In this document: one piece after another, positions 18,129 through 26,346 of the stretch
Layout of the letters: each line of letters begins with the position of its first letter
Numbering within the stretch: the stretch's first letter is position 1
Assembly: GCF_000714545.1 (NCBI RefSeq)
Contig: NZ_AUNB01000001.1
Location: 391,219 to 455,218 of the forward strand
DNA from: Thioclava indica
GTDB lineage: Bacteria > Pseudomonadota > Alphaproteobacteria > Rhodobacterales > Rhodobacteraceae
Length of the DNA: 64,000 nucleotides
Direction of reading: 5' to 3'
Position numbers and translations under genes: made by a program
The notes under the pieces: model-generated
The model's input: the letters and a program-made list of their open reading frames with translations, nothing else
Told to the model about the DNA's origin: nothing
The model's database searches: none

Positions 18129-18145
18129 GTGCAAATTTTGCGAAA
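18129..18145. promoter_or_regulatory. Possible PccR-type site upstream of sulfotransferase-scpA
   Basis: GTGCAAATTTTGCGAAA. It resembles ATTGCAAAATTGCGAA upstream of pccB (24456-24471), differing by one base in spacing. It lies in the divergent gap before the scpA transcript. This is weak evidence by itself. Confidence 0.35.
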
Positions 18146-18210
18146 ATTGGCGCGATGGGACGTGGTGCGAGCGCCCCTGCGCCCCTATATCTTGGGCAGG
18201 AGAGCAGCGC

Positions 18211-18720
18211 ATGACCCCAAGACGACCCTTTGTAATGACGGCCCTTTTGGCGCTGTGCCTTGGCAGCGCGGGCTTTGCGCAAGACACACCGGTGCCCGCG
18301 ACGCCCGCTGCCACAGTGCCCGTGCCTGCCCCCGAGGCCGGGACGCAGGACGAAATTGGGTTCGCCCCAATTTCAGGGGCTGATGCCTCGCTTGACGCGT
18401 TGATCTGGCAAAAACGGCCGATCGTGGTCTTTGCCGACAGCCCGTTTGACCCCGCATTCAAAGACCAGATGCGCCTGCTCGAAGAGCGCTGGCCGGAACT
18501 GGCCGCGCGCGATGTAATGGTGATTGCCGACACCGCGCCAAACCCACCCTCGTCAGTGCGCCTTAAGCTGCGTCCGCGCGGGTTCTCGCTGGTGATCATC
18601 GCCAAAGACGGCACCGTCAATCTGCGCAAACCCCGCCCGTGGGACGCACGCGAGATCATCCGCTCCATCGACAAAATGCCGATCCGGCGCGAGGAGATTC
18701 GCAACGGCGCACAGCAATAG
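18211..18720 (+). CDS. DUF4174 exported protein
   Basis: Protein of 169 residues with a signal peptide (MTPRRPFVMTALLALCLGSA, cleavage after FAQ) and a proline/alanine-rich linker before a DUF4174 domain. Seen are LIWQKRPIVVFADS, ALxxRD-type AARDVMVI, the FSLVIIAKDGTVNLRKP strand and the closing IDKMPIRREEIR, which is the family's most recognisable motif. The domain has a thioredoxin-like look without CxxC. Function unknown, periplasmic. AGGAG lies close upstream of ATG 18211. Confidence 0.85.
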   Translation: MTPRRPFVMTALLALCLGSAGFAQDTPVPATPAATVPVPAPEAGTQDEIGFAPISGADASLDALIWQKRPIVVFADSPFDPAFKDQMRLLEERWPELAARDVMVIADTAPNPPSSVRLKLRPRGFSLVIIAKDGTVNLRKPRPWDAREIIRSIDKMPIRREEIRNGAQQ

Positions 18721-18835
18721 GCGAGGCTAGCGGATCGCATCGGCCCCTCCAGTGCTGCACGCCAACAAAACACGCGCCGCCACAGCGGACAGGGCCAAGC
18801 GGCCCAAACCCGTCTGTCGCAGCGCGGCACGCATC

Positions 18836-20839
18836 TTATTCGAACTCCATGATGATTTCGTCGACCGCAAGGCTGGCACCGGCCTCGCATTTGATCGCCT
18901 TCACGCGGCCCTTCCGTTCGGCGCGCAGGATGTTTTCCATCTTCATCGCCTCGACCGTGGCCAGCGCCTGACCGTCTTGCACCTCGTCGCCCTCAGAGAC
19001 GCTGATCTTCACCACCAGACCCGGCATCGGGCAGAGCAGGAATTTCGACGTATCGGGGGGCAGCTTCACCGGCATCAGCTGCGCCAATTCGGCCTGACGC
19101 GGCGTGCGCACATGCACCTTCAGATCCGCCCCACGCAGCCGAATCCGGAAGCCCATCGGGATTTTACCGACCTTGAGCACCAGCGGCGCGCCATCGACCG
19201 TCAGCTTGGCCAGCGGATCGCCCGGCGTCCAATCGCTTTCGACGCGCATCTCGGTGCCGTCCTCGAACACGACAGTCGAGCCCTGCTTGTCGGCCTTGAT
19301 CAGCAGTTTGAAATCCTGATCTTGCAGCGACACAACCCAGTCTTTGCCGACCTTGCGTTCGTGATTTCCCAGCGTCCCCGAGATCTTCGTGCGCCGGATC
19401 TCCGCCACCCGTTCCATCGCCGCTGTGGCAGCCGCAACGCGACACAGAATATCTTCGGACAGGGTAACCCCCTCGAATCCTTCGGGATATTCCTCTTCGA
19501 TAAAGGCGGTGGTGATATTGCCGGTTTCAAACCGCTCGTGATCCATCACGGCGGCACAGAACGGCAGGTTGTGCCCGATGCCCTCGACCTCGAACGTATC
19601 AAGCGCCAGACGCATCTCTTCGATCGCCTCGGCGCGAGTCGGCGCCCAAGTGCACAGCTTGGCGATCATCGGGTCGTAAAACATCGAAATCTCACCGCCC
19701 TCGTAAACGCCAGTGTCGTTGCGCACGATGCCGCCAGACTGCGTCTTGCCCTCAACAGGCGGACGGTAGCGGGTCAGACGGCCAATCGACGGCAGGAAAC
19801 CACGGTAGGGATCTTCGGCGTAAAGGCGGCTTTCAATCGCCCAGCCGTTGATCCCGATATCGCTTTGTTTCATCGGCAGTTTTTCCCCGTCGGCGACGCG
19901 GATCATCTGCTCGACCAGATCAATGCCCGTGATCAGCTCGGTCACCGGGTGTTCCACCTGAAGGCGGGTGTTCATCTCGAGGAAGTAGAAATTCCGGTCG
20001 CCATCGACGATGAATTCGACGGTGCCCGCGCTGGTGTAATTCACCGCCTTCGCCAGCGCGACCGATTGCTCGCCCATCGCCTTGCGCGTGGCTTCGTCCA
20101 GGAACGGGCTCGGCGCTTCTTCGATGACCTTCTGGTTGCGCCGCTGGATCGAGCATTCGCGCTCGTTCAGATAGACGCAATTGCCGTGCTTGTCGGCGAG
20201 CACCTGAATTTCAATGTGGCGCGGTTGCGTGACGAATTTCTCGATGAAAATCCGGTCATCGCCAAAGGAATTCGCCGCCTCGTTCTTGGACGACTGGAAC
20301 CCCTCGCGCGCCTCTTCGTCATTCCACGCGATGCGCATGCCCTTACCGCCGCCGCCGGCGCTGGCCTTGAGCATCACCGGATAGCCAACCTCGCGACTGA
20401 TTTTCACCGCCTCATCGGCATCCTCGATCAGCCCCATGTAACCGGGAACTGTGGACACGCCCGCCTCTTTGGCCAGCTTTTTCGAGGTGATCTTGTCGCC
20501 CATCTTCTCAATCGCGCCCGAAGGCGGCCCGATAAAGACGACGCCCTCTTTCTCAAGCGCCTCGGCGAATTTCATGTTTTCCGACAGAAACCCGTAACCC
20601 GGATGCACCGCCTCGGCCCCGGTCTGGCGAATCGCGTCCATGATCTTGTCGATCACGATATAAGACTGATTCGCAGGTGCGGGACCGATATGCACCGCCT
20701 CATCGGCCATCTGCACATGCAGCGCGTGACGGTCCGCATCGGAATAGACGGCAACCGTCTTGATGCCCATCTTCTGCGCGGATTTTATGACCCGGCAAGC
20801 AATCTCGCCGCGGTTTGCAATCAGGATTTTCTTGAACAT
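18836..20839 (-). CDS. pccA: Propionyl-CoA carboxylase alpha subunit (biotin carboxylase + BCCP)
   Basis: Protein of 667 residues that carboxylates its own biotin with ATP and bicarbonate for transfer to propionyl-CoA by PccB. It begins MFKKILIANRGEIACRV, has the ATP-grasp glycine loop ASAGGGGKGMRIAW, the EMNTRLQVEHPVTE active-site segment, a BT domain in the 460-590 region, and a C-terminal biotinyl domain with EAMKMEN (modified lysine about residue 633). ATG 20839 with AAGGA upstream is chosen over an in-frame codon nine residues earlier. It faces DUF4174. Confidence 0.96.
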   Translation of the reverse strand: MFKKILIANRGEIACRVIKSAQKMGIKTVAVYSDADRHALHVQMADEAVHIGPAPANQSYIVIDKIMDAIRQTGAEAVHPGYGFLSENMKFAEALEKEGVVFIGPPSGAIEKMGDKITSKKLAKEAGVSTVPGYMGLIEDADEAVKISREVGYPVMLKASAGGGGKGMRIAWNDEEAREGFQSSKNEAANSFGDDRIFIEKFVTQPRHIEIQVLADKHGNCVYLNERECSIQRRNQKVIEEAPSPFLDEATRKAMGEQSVALAKAVNYTSAGTVEFIVDGDRNFYFLEMNTRLQVEHPVTELITGIDLVEQMIRVADGEKLPMKQSDIGINGWAIESRLYAEDPYRGFLPSIGRLTRYRPPVEGKTQSGGIVRNDTGVYEGGEISMFYDPMIAKLCTWAPTRAEAIEEMRLALDTFEVEGIGHNLPFCAAVMDHERFETGNITTAFIEEEYPEGFEGVTLSEDILCRVAAATAAMERVAEIRRTKISGTLGNHERKVGKDWVVSLQDQDFKLLIKADKQGSTVVFEDGTEMRVESDWTPGDPLAKLTVDGAPLVLKVGKIPMGFRIRLRGADLKVHVRTPRQAELAQLMPVKLPPDTSKFLLCPMPGLVVKISVSEGDEVQDGQALATVEAMKMENILRAERKGRVKAIKCEAGASLAVDEIIMEFE

Positions 20840-20910
20840 GTCCGGTCCTTCCCCTCGAGTGCCCACGCCTTGCGCGCACGGCCCCGTCTGTCGTGATCTT
20901 GAGATGAGAA

Positions 20911-20937
20911 ATAAGAAAAACCGCCACCGGGGCGGTT
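20911..20937 (-). terminator. Rho-independent terminator after small lipoprotein gene
   Basis: On the minus strand AACCGCC-ccggt-GGCGGTT followed by TTTCTTATTTC. It separates the lipoprotein gene from pccA, so pccA needs a promoter in the remaining 70 bases or read-through. Confidence 0.75.
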
Positions 20938-20995
20938 GGCCCCAATGACGGCTTTCACGAAATCCTGCGCGCCCGAAGGCCCGTTCAGATGTGTC

Positions 20996-21202
20996 TTAGT
21001 AGCTGCGCGTGCACACGCCCGCGTCGTCGCAATAGGTGCCGGCAAGCGCACCAAGCGCCGCGCCCGCGACGACGTTGTTATCGGTTGCGTCGGCAATGAC
21101 GGCACCGCCTGCGGCCCCTGCCAGCGCGCGCTGACCGTCGGTTTGCATGCAACCTGCAAGCGCAAGGCCTGCGATGAGAATGAGAATCGGGGTTTTGCGC
21201 AT
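20996..21202 (-). CDS. Small glycine-zipper lipoprotein
   Basis: Protein of 68 residues with a lipoprotein signal (MRKTPILILIAGLALAGC; lipobox LAGC, acylated C18). The mature part has a short glycine/alanine zipper (ALAGAAGGAVIADA and VVAGAALGALAG), typical of SlyB/17-kDa-antigen-like envelope lipoproteins. Two cysteines near the end (YCDDAGVC) could form a disulfide. It lies between pccA and pccB with its own promoter (21240-21267) and terminator, so it is not simply part of the pcc operon. Function unknown. Confidence 0.85.
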   Translation of the reverse strand: MRKTPILILIAGLALAGCMQTDGQRALAGAAGGAVIADATDNNVVAGAALGALAGTYCDDAGVCTRSY

Positions 21203-21239
21203 AGGATACTGCCTCTGTGAGCGATTATTATTGCCCGCG

Positions 21240-21267
21240 ATTCTATCGCAAAACCGTGAAAAGCCAA
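21240..21267 (-). promoter_or_regulatory. Probable sigma-70 promoter of the glycine-zipper lipoprotein
   Basis: Minus strand TTGGCT, 16-base spacer, TAGAAT; the expected start is about 30 bases before the ATG at 21202. Confidence 0.5.
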
Positions 21268-21336
21268 CGCAAATTTTGGATGCGACCCCCCATCGGCAAA
21301 GCCCCGCCGATTCGCCCTTTTCCTGACCCGCCCTGA

Positions 21337-21440
21337 AAAAGAAAGCTGCGACCTGACCCGAAGATCAGGCCGCAGAGAAAGGGAAGGGGTAGGGATAGTA
21401 AGTCGTGGCTCGCAGGGGTTGGGGACTAAGCGAGCCACAT
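21337..21440 (-). ncRNA. Candidate small RNA or structured 3' UTR
   Basis: Read on the minus strand: a perfect 9-bp stem GTGGCTCGC/GCGAGCCAC (21405-21438) whose loop is rich in C (CCCCAACCCC), then about 30 unpaired pyrimidine-rich bases (CCCTACCCCTTCCCTTTCT), then an 11-bp terminator stem CTGCGGCCTGA/TCAGGTCGCAG (21346-21375) with a UUCG-containing loop and CTTTCTTTTTC tail. No reading frame fits. The upstream gene ends at 21540, 100 bases away. The C/U-rich single-stranded region could pair with Shine-Dalgarno sequences. I found no good -35/-10 in front, so processing from the 21540-21932 mRNA is an alternative. Confidence 0.5.
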
Positions 21441-21539
21441 CCTTAACCTGACCGCTGCACGCCTCGATTGCAAAGGCGAAATTGCACACTCCCTCAGGTT
21501 CGGCGATTTGCCGCCATTCATATGGGGTGAGCGGCGAAA

Positions 21540-21932
21540 TCATGCCCAATCCTCATCATCTTCATCGTCAAAAACAAAGCTGGCAGGGTCAGCAAAGACC
21601 TCGGGAAAGGCCGCCTCGGCGCGCTTGGCGTCAATGCGCAGCATCGCCTCATAGCTTTCGGGATCAAACGGATCTTCTGCGGGCACCACTTCGCGGCCAA
21701 ACAACCAGCTGATGCGCCCGGCATCCAGATTGCCCCGCTCGAACGGTTCCTCGCCGAACTGCGCCCAAAGCGCTGCCATAAACCCGGCGTCGGCCTTGCG
21801 ATCCGCCGGGGCGCGGTCGGCATAGCGCTCGCGCTTGATGATCTTGGTCGCGCCCTTTTTGTTGGCGCGCCGGATCGTGAATTGATAATCAGTCGAGGGC
21901 AAACGCCCAGGAAAACCGCGATGTTTCAGCAT
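21540..21932 (-). CDS. Conserved hypothetical protein
   Basis: Protein of 130 residues, soluble, not recognised. The basic N-terminus (MLKHRGFPGRLPSTDYQFTI) is followed by a helical middle (ADAGFMAALWAQFGEEPF) and an acidic tail ending FVFDDEDDEDWA. No signal peptide or known motif. It lies between the pccB and pccA blocks on the same strand; a 22011-22133 lipoprotein gene is upstream. The candidate RNA and terminator at 21337-21440 follow it and may be its 3' UTR. Confidence 0.75.
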   Translation of the reverse strand: MLKHRGFPGRLPSTDYQFTIRRANKKGATKIIKRERYADRAPADRKADAGFMAALWAQFGEEPFERGNLDAGRISWLFGREVVPAEDPFDPESYEAMLRIDAKRAEAAFPEVFADPASFVFDDEDDEDWA

Positions 21933-21977
21933 GTTGCGCCCTCCACGACAGAACGGGCGAACGCGCGGGCGGTGACC

Positions 21978-22001
21978 GGGACGGGGAAAATCCCCCGTCC
22001 C
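21978..22001 (-). terminator. Hairpin after the 40-residue lipoprotein gene
   Basis: Perfect 9-bp stem GGGACGGGG/CCCCGTCCC with a six-base loop, directly after the small gene's stop. There is no T run, so the terminator role is uncertain. Confidence 0.45.
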
Positions 22002-22010
22002 AGGACAGTC

Positions 22011-22133
22011 TTACTTATACTTACCGGTATAGACCGGCTCTTCGGTGACCGGCGCTGCGGGCATCGGCTCGGGCTTGGGCGCGCAAGCTGCGACAAAGCC
22101 AACCAGTGACAGTGCAATGAGAAGTTTCGACAT
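22011..22133 (-). CDS. Very small lipoprotein (40 residues)
   Basis: Short gene that size filters would miss. It reads MSKLLIALSLVGFVAAC followed by a proline-rich tail (APKPEPMPAAP) and VYTGKYK. The signal helix plus lipobox (VAAC, acylated C17) mark an envelope lipoprotein of only about 24 mature residues. An AGGAGA sits close upstream of the ATG at 22133. Function unknown; comparable short lipoproteins are widespread in this order. Confidence 0.75.
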   Translation of the reverse strand: MSKLLIALSLVGFVAACAPKPEPMPAAPVTEEPVYTGKYK

Positions 22134-22299
22134 GTCGTTCTCCTGTCCAAGGACACGGTCTGACCCGTTCGGGCAGCACCAGCCGCATCCGGTTTCGTTT
22201 GGGGGATCGGATTCCCTTTCCCCGACGACAGGTTAGCGCGCAAAACCGGATCACGAAAGCGCGATTTATGCGTGATCGCCGCGCCCTGCCCCATTGCTG

Positions 22300-22812
22300 T
22301 TAAAAGAACTGCCATTCGCATTTTCCTTCATCGACAGAAAACGTGTCGAAATACTGTGTTGCCGCGTGATCGACCTCGCCAAAGGGCACGATTCGATCCG
22401 ACAGGCTAATGACCAATTCCGCAGGCTCGGGCGCGGGGCGCGCGATACGCGGGGCGACCCATGTCTCGCACAGCGCCGCGATATCGGCCAAAGCGATGTC
22501 GGGGCTAAGCGGACTGCGCCCGCCAATCTGCGGCGCGAGAAAGCGAAACCGATAGGTCAATCCTTGCGTCCCCTGAGCCGTATGAATCACATCAATCCAC
22601 CAAATCTTTTGCCCTGATGGCACCGCAATCGCCTTGCCCTGCGTGCCTTTTGGCCCATCGCCGGGTTCCAGATCGTCGGGATGCATCACCACCCCGTAAT
22701 CAGGCACAGGGCTGACCTCGCGCAGATCTTGGGCAAACGCCGGATGGCCCAGCATCACCCCGACCAAAAGACCGGGAATAAGCGCCCTGAAACCGAACTC
22801 GATCCGCCCCAT
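22300..22812 (-). CDS. Exported protein of unknown function
   Basis: Protein of about 170 residues with a signal peptide (LIPGLLVGVMLGHPAFA, then QDLREVSPVPDY). The mature domain has two cysteines (CETW and KCEWQFF), the strand GLTYRFRFLAPQIGG and the pattern AELVISLSDRIVPFGE. It is a family often found next to pccB in Rhodobacterales; I do not recognise a function. ATG 22812 has AAGGGG, which overlaps the pccB stop region, so it is translated from the pccB transcript. A GTG one codon earlier is an alternative start. Confidence 0.78.
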   Translation of the reverse strand: MGRIEFGFRALIPGLLVGVMLGHPAFAQDLREVSPVPDYGVVMHPDDLEPGDGPKGTQGKAIAVPSGQKIWWIDVIHTAQGTQGLTYRFRFLAPQIGGRSPLSPDIALADIAALCETWVAPRIARPAPEPAELVISLSDRIVPFGEVDHAATQYFDTFSVDEGKCEWQFF

Positions 22813-22821
22813 CACATCCCC

Positions 22822-24354
22822 TTACAGCGGAATATTATCGTGCTTCTTCCATGGGTTGGTCAACTTTTTCGAGCGCAGCGAGGCAAACGCCCGCGCCACG
22901 CGCCGCCGGGTCGAGCGCGGCTGGATCACCTCGTCGATAAAGCCTTTTTCCGCAGCCACGAACGGGTTGGCAAAGCGGTGCTCATAATCGGCGGTGCGCT
23001 GCGCGATTTTGTCCTTATCGCCCAGCTCACTGCGATACAAAATCTCAACCGCGCCCTTGGCACCCATCACCGCGATCTCGGCGGTGGGCCAGGCATAGTT
23101 GAAATCGCCGCGCAGATGTTTGGAGGCCATCACGTCATACGCGCCGCCATAAGCCTTGCGCGTGATCACCGTGACTTTCGGCACCGTCGCCTCGCCATAG
23201 GCAAACAGCAGCTTCGCGCCATGCTTGATCACGCCGCCATATTCCTGCCCCGTGCCCGGCAAAAAGCCCGGCACATCGACCAGCGTCAGGATCGGAATTT
23301 CAAACGCATCGCAGAAACGCACGAATCGCGCGGCCTTGCGGCTGGAATCGATATCCAGACAGCCTGCCAGCACCATCGGCTGGTTCGCAACCACCCCAAC
23401 CGTCTGCCCCTCAAGGCGGATAAAGCCGGTGATGATATTGCCCGCGAAGTCCTTTTGGATCTCAAAGAAATCGCCCTCATCGGCGATTTTCTGGATCAGC
23501 TCCTTCATGTCGTAAGGCGAGTTCGGATTGCTCGGGATCAGCGTATCCAGCGAGGCCTCGATGCGATCCACGTCGTCAAAGAAGGGCCGCACGGGGGCCT
23601 TTTCGCGATTGGAGAGCGGCAGGAAATCGATCAGGCGGCGCGTCTCGATCAGCGCCTCGACATCATTCTCATAGGCCCCATCCGCGACCGAAGATTTCTT
23701 GGTATGCGTGCCGGCCCCGCCCAGCTCTTCCGCCGTAACCACCTCATTCGTCACGGTTTTCACCACGTCCGGGCCGGTGACAAACATATACGAGCTGTCC
23801 TTCACCATAAAGATAAAGTCGGTCATCGCCGGGCTATACACCGCGCCCCCCGCGCACGGCCCCATGATCAGACTGATCTGAGGCACAACGCCGCTGGCCA
23901 TAATATTGCGCTGGAACACATCGGCATAACCGGCCAGCGAGGCCACCCCCTCTTGAATGCGCGCGCCACCCGAATCGTTGATCCCGATCACAGGCGCGCC
24001 GTTTTGCACCGCCATATCCATGATCTTGCAGATTTTCTCGGCATGGGTCTCGCTTAGCGAGCCGCCAAACACCGTGAAATCCTGGCTGAACACATAGACC
24101 ATGCGCCCGTTGACCGTGCCCCAACCGGTGACCACGCCATCGCCGTAAGGCTTGCTCTCATCCATGCCGAAATCGGTGCAGCGATGGGTTTTGAACATAT
24201 CGAACTCTTCGAAAGAGCCCTCATCCAGCAGCAATTCGATTCGCTCGCGCGCGGTCAGCTTGCCCTTTTTGTGCTGCGCCTCGATGCGCTTTTCACCGCC
24301 ACCCAACCGCGCCTGCGCGCGCCGGTCTTCAAGCTCTTCCAGGATGTCTCGCAT
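22822..24354 (-). CDS. pccB: Propionyl-CoA carboxylase beta subunit (carboxyltransferase)
   Basis: Protein of 510 residues that transfers CO2 from PccA-biotin to propionyl-CoA, giving methylmalonyl-CoA. The two crotonase-like halves are seen: an N-half with [13 protein letters not shown] and [16 protein letters not shown], a C-half with [18 protein letters not shown] and [11 protein letters not shown] (oxyanion loops). Length is standard. CGGAGG lies upstream of ATG 24354. Divergent from its regulator pccR with TTTGCAAA sites between. Confidence 0.96.
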   Translation of the reverse strand: MRDILEELEDRRAQARLGGGEKRIEAQHKKGKLTARERIELLLDEGSFEEFDMFKTHRCTDFGMDESKPYGDGVVTGWGTVNGRMVYVFSQDFTVFGGSLSETHAEKICKIMDMAVQNGAPVIGINDSGGARIQEGVASLAGYADVFQRNIMASGVVPQISLIMGPCAGGAVYSPAMTDFIFMVKDSSYMFVTGPDVVKTVTNEVVTAEELGGAGTHTKKSSVADGAYENDVEALIETRRLIDFLPLSNREKAPVRPFFDDVDRIEASLDTLIPSNPNSPYDMKELIQKIADEGDFFEIQKDFAGNIITGFIRLEGQTVGVVANQPMVLAGCLDIDSSRKAARFVRFCDAFEIPILTLVDVPGFLPGTGQEYGGVIKHGAKLLFAYGEATVPKVTVITRKAYGGAYDVMASKHLRGDFNYAWPTAEIAVMGAKGAVEILYRSELGDKDKIAQRTADYEHRFANPFVAAEKGFIDEVIQPRSTRRRVARAFASLRSKKLTNPWKKHDNIPL

Positions 24355-24423
24355 GGGGGTCCTCCGAATATTTTAACGCACAATATACAAGCGCACCGCC
24401 GTTACAAAGGGGATTTCAGAAAA

Positions 24424-24471
24424 TTTGCAAAACCTTGCCAGAGACTATTTAGCTAATTGCAAAATTGCGAA
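24424..24471. promoter_or_regulatory. PccR operator region, pccB side
   Basis: TTTGCAAA at 24424-24431 and ATTGCAAA directly followed by ATTGCGAA at 24456-24471, in the gap between divergent pccB and pccR. The PccR motif of Rhodobacter sphaeroides is, as I recall, built of TTTGCAAA half-sites. Confidence 0.65.
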
Positions 24472-24536
24472 CTCGCCACGGTGAACTGAGCGCCATGCCT
24501 TGGCAACAAACCGCGCGCGGCGTTTGACGACGATGA

Positions 24537-24564
24537 TTTGCAAAGATACAAACCGATTTGCAAA
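24537..24564. promoter_or_regulatory. PccR autoregulatory site
   Basis: Two perfect TTTGCAAA palindromes, 12 bases apart, the second touching the GGGAGG ribosome-binding site of pccR (24565-24570). Binding here would block pccR transcription or translation initiation. Confidence 0.65.
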
Positions 24565-24575
24565 GGGAGGGCATG

Positions 24576-25970
24576 ATGGCAATTCAGAAACTCTATGCCG
24601 GGGTGAAGCTGCGCGAAACCCGCACCCGTCTGGGCCTGACGCAAAAGGCCTTTGCCGAACGACTCGGTGTCTCGCTGCCCTATCTCAACCAGATGGAAAA
24701 CAATCACCGCCCGGTTTCGGCGCAGGTGGTGCTCGCGCTGGCCTCTGAATTTGGCCTTGATGTGACCGAGTTGTCAGCAGGCGATGCCGAGCGTCTTGTG
24801 TCGGATATGCGCGAGGCCTTGGCCGATCCGATCTTCTCTGACGGCGCACCGCCACTGGCCGATCTGCGCCTTGCCGCCTCAAATGCCCCCGCCCTCGCGC
24901 GCGCTTTCTTGGAAATGCACCGCGCCTATCGCCAGACCCATGAACGCCTTGCCTCGCTAGACGAAGCATTAGGCCGCGACGGTCCGCATATGGTCATGAG
25001 CCCGTGGGAAGAGGTGCGCGACTTCTTTCACTATTGCGACAATTACATCGACGCGGTGGATCGCGCGGCTGAACGCTATTCCTGCCCCAATGGCACACGG
25101 TTAGAGCCCATCCCTCATGCGATCGAGACCCTCGCCCAGCGGGGCATAAAAGTGCAGTTTTCCGACATCGGGCCGTTGCGCGCACTTGATGACGACCGCC
25201 TTGCAATCAACGCCCATGTCGGCAAACCAACGCAGGCGTTCCAACTGCTGCATCAGGTCGCGCTGATCACCCAAAACGAACTGCTCGAGGCAACGCTCGA
25301 CCTTGCGCGCTTTCAATCGGACACCGCGCGCGCCATCGCGAAAATCGGTCTCGCGAACTATTTCGCCGGCGCGGCGTTGCTGCCCTACCGTCCCTTCCTT
25401 GCCGCCGCCCAAGACACCCGCCACGATCTTGAACGGCTTTGCGACATTTTCACCGCCTCAATCGAGCAAGTCGCCCACCGCCTCTCCACCCTGCAACGCC
25501 CCGGCGCCAAGGGCATCCCCTTCTTCTTTGTGCGGGTCGATCAGGCTGGAACGATCACCAAACGCCACTCTGCCACACGGCTGCAATTCGCCCGGTTTGG
25601 CGGAGCCTGCCCACTGTGGAATGTCCATCAAGCCTTTGAAACGCCAACACGTTTCCTGCGTCAGCTGGCCGAGACGCCCGACGGGATGCGCTATCTCTGC
25701 CTTGCGCGCGACGTATCCAAACCCGGCGGCAGCTTCACCGCTCCCGTGCGGCGCTACGCGATTTGTCTGGGCTGTGAAGTTAGCCACGCGCAGGGGTTGA
25801 TTTATGCCGACGATATGGAACTGGGCAACCCGAAGGCCTACGAACCCATCGGGATTTCATGCCGGATTTGCGAGCGCAAAAACTGCCACCAGCGCTCGGT
25901 TCCCCCGCTAGAACGCCGCTTGCAAGTAGATCCCGACCATCGCGGCCTTTTGCCCTACGATATCGCGTAA
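24576..25970 (+). CDS. pccR: Short-chain fatty acyl-CoA regulator, PccR-type
   Basis: Transcription regulator of 464 residues of the ScfR family. The N-terminal XRE helix-turn-helix (KLRETRTRLGLTQKAFAERL) is followed by an IrrE-like middle (about 150-300) without a HExxH zinc site, and a C-terminal DUF2083-type domain with CLGC and CRICERKNCHQRSVPP, a cysteine set characteristic of this family. In Rhodobacter sphaeroides PccR controls propionyl-CoA carboxylase; position beside pccB supports that here. ATG 24576 is chosen because GGGAGG is five bases upstream; ATG 24573 and TTG 24558 are alternatives. Confidence 0.93.
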   Translation: MAIQKLYAGVKLRETRTRLGLTQKAFAERLGVSLPYLNQMENNHRPVSAQVVLALASEFGLDVTELSAGDAERLVSDMREALADPIFSDGAPPLADLRLAASNAPALARAFLEMHRAYRQTHERLASLDEALGRDGPHMVMSPWEEVRDFFHYCDNYIDAVDRAAERYSCPNGTRLEPIPHAIETLAQRGIKVQFSDIGPLRALDDDRLAINAHVGKPTQAFQLLHQVALITQNELLEATLDLARFQSDTARAIAKIGLANYFAGAALLPYRPFLAAAQDTRHDLERLCDIFTASIEQVAHRLSTLQRPGAKGIPFFFVRVDQAGTITKRHSATRLQFARFGGACPLWNVHQAFETPTRFLRQLAETPDGMRYLCLARDVSKPGGSFTAPVRRYAICLGCEVSHAQGLIYADDMELGNPKAYEPIGISCRICERKNCHQRSVPPLERRLQVDPDHRGLLPYDIA

Positions 25971-26001
25971 AAAAAGCGCCCCGAGGTCTCCCCCGAGGCG
26001 C
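25969..26001 (-). terminator. Rho-independent terminator after second DUF465 gene
   Basis: Minus strand stem of 11 pairs (GCGCCTCGGGG / CCTCGGGGCGC, two G-U) closed by a GAGA tetraloop and followed by seven T. It also lies just past the pccR stop on the other strand. Confidence 0.85.
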
Positions 26002-26028
26002 ATTTCTATCCGGCATCAAACGTCGTAA

Positions 26029-26274
26029 TCAGACGGCGGCTTCGCTCAACATCCGAGCGATCTCGTCCTTCACCGCAGCGCGTTTCTTGCGCAGTTCGGT
26101 CTCGGTCAACGAATCAACCGGATCAACGTTGGTCTCGGCGCGATGCACCTGATCGTTCAGCACGTCATAGTCTTCCAACAGCTTTGCAAAATGCGCGTTC
26201 GAGATTTTCAAAGCGTGCAATTGCTCAAGCTGTTGCGGAAATTCTTCTTGCAGCGTGTGCGGCGTATTAGACAT
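26029..26274 (-). CDS. DUF465 (YdcH-like) small protein
   Basis: Charged helical protein of 81 residues. LHALKISNAHFAKLLEDYD and ELRKKRAAVKDEIARML form the two-helix DUF465 pattern, longer and closer to the family's typical sequence than the copy at 13107-13325. GAGAGGGAGA precedes ATG 26274. It has its own strong terminator and faces pccR. Function unknown. Confidence 0.87.
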   Translation of the reverse strand: MSNTPHTLQEEFPQQLEQLHALKISNAHFAKLLEDYDVLNDQVHRAETNVDPVDSLTETELRKKRAAVKDEIARMLSEAAV

Positions 26275-26346
26275 GTCGTCTCCCTCTCCATCAAATCAGA
26301 TTGATTCTAGCGCAGCGGTTACCGCGCCACCTTGATGCGCGTCAAG

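Larger units (their letters stand above)
21203..21539. other. Gene-free stretch with two hairpins
   Basis: It holds the promoter of the small lipoprotein gene (21240-21267), then a strong minus-strand terminator hairpin and a second perfect hairpin, described as a candidate small RNA at 21337-21440. The last 100 bases before 21540 show no clear signal. Confidence 0.7.

Noticed and set aside
18033..18890. Long N-terminal extension of the sulfotransferase-like gene
   Set aside because: It runs antisense through the DUF4174 gene and has no similarity to the family.
18752..20896. 714-codon open frame on the plus strand across pccA
   Set aside because: It is an antisense shadow of the high-GC pccA gene; His/Arg/Gln-rich composition, no ribosome-binding site and no family match.
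22681..24057. 458-codon plus-strand frame across pccB
   Set aside because: Antisense shadow of pccB.
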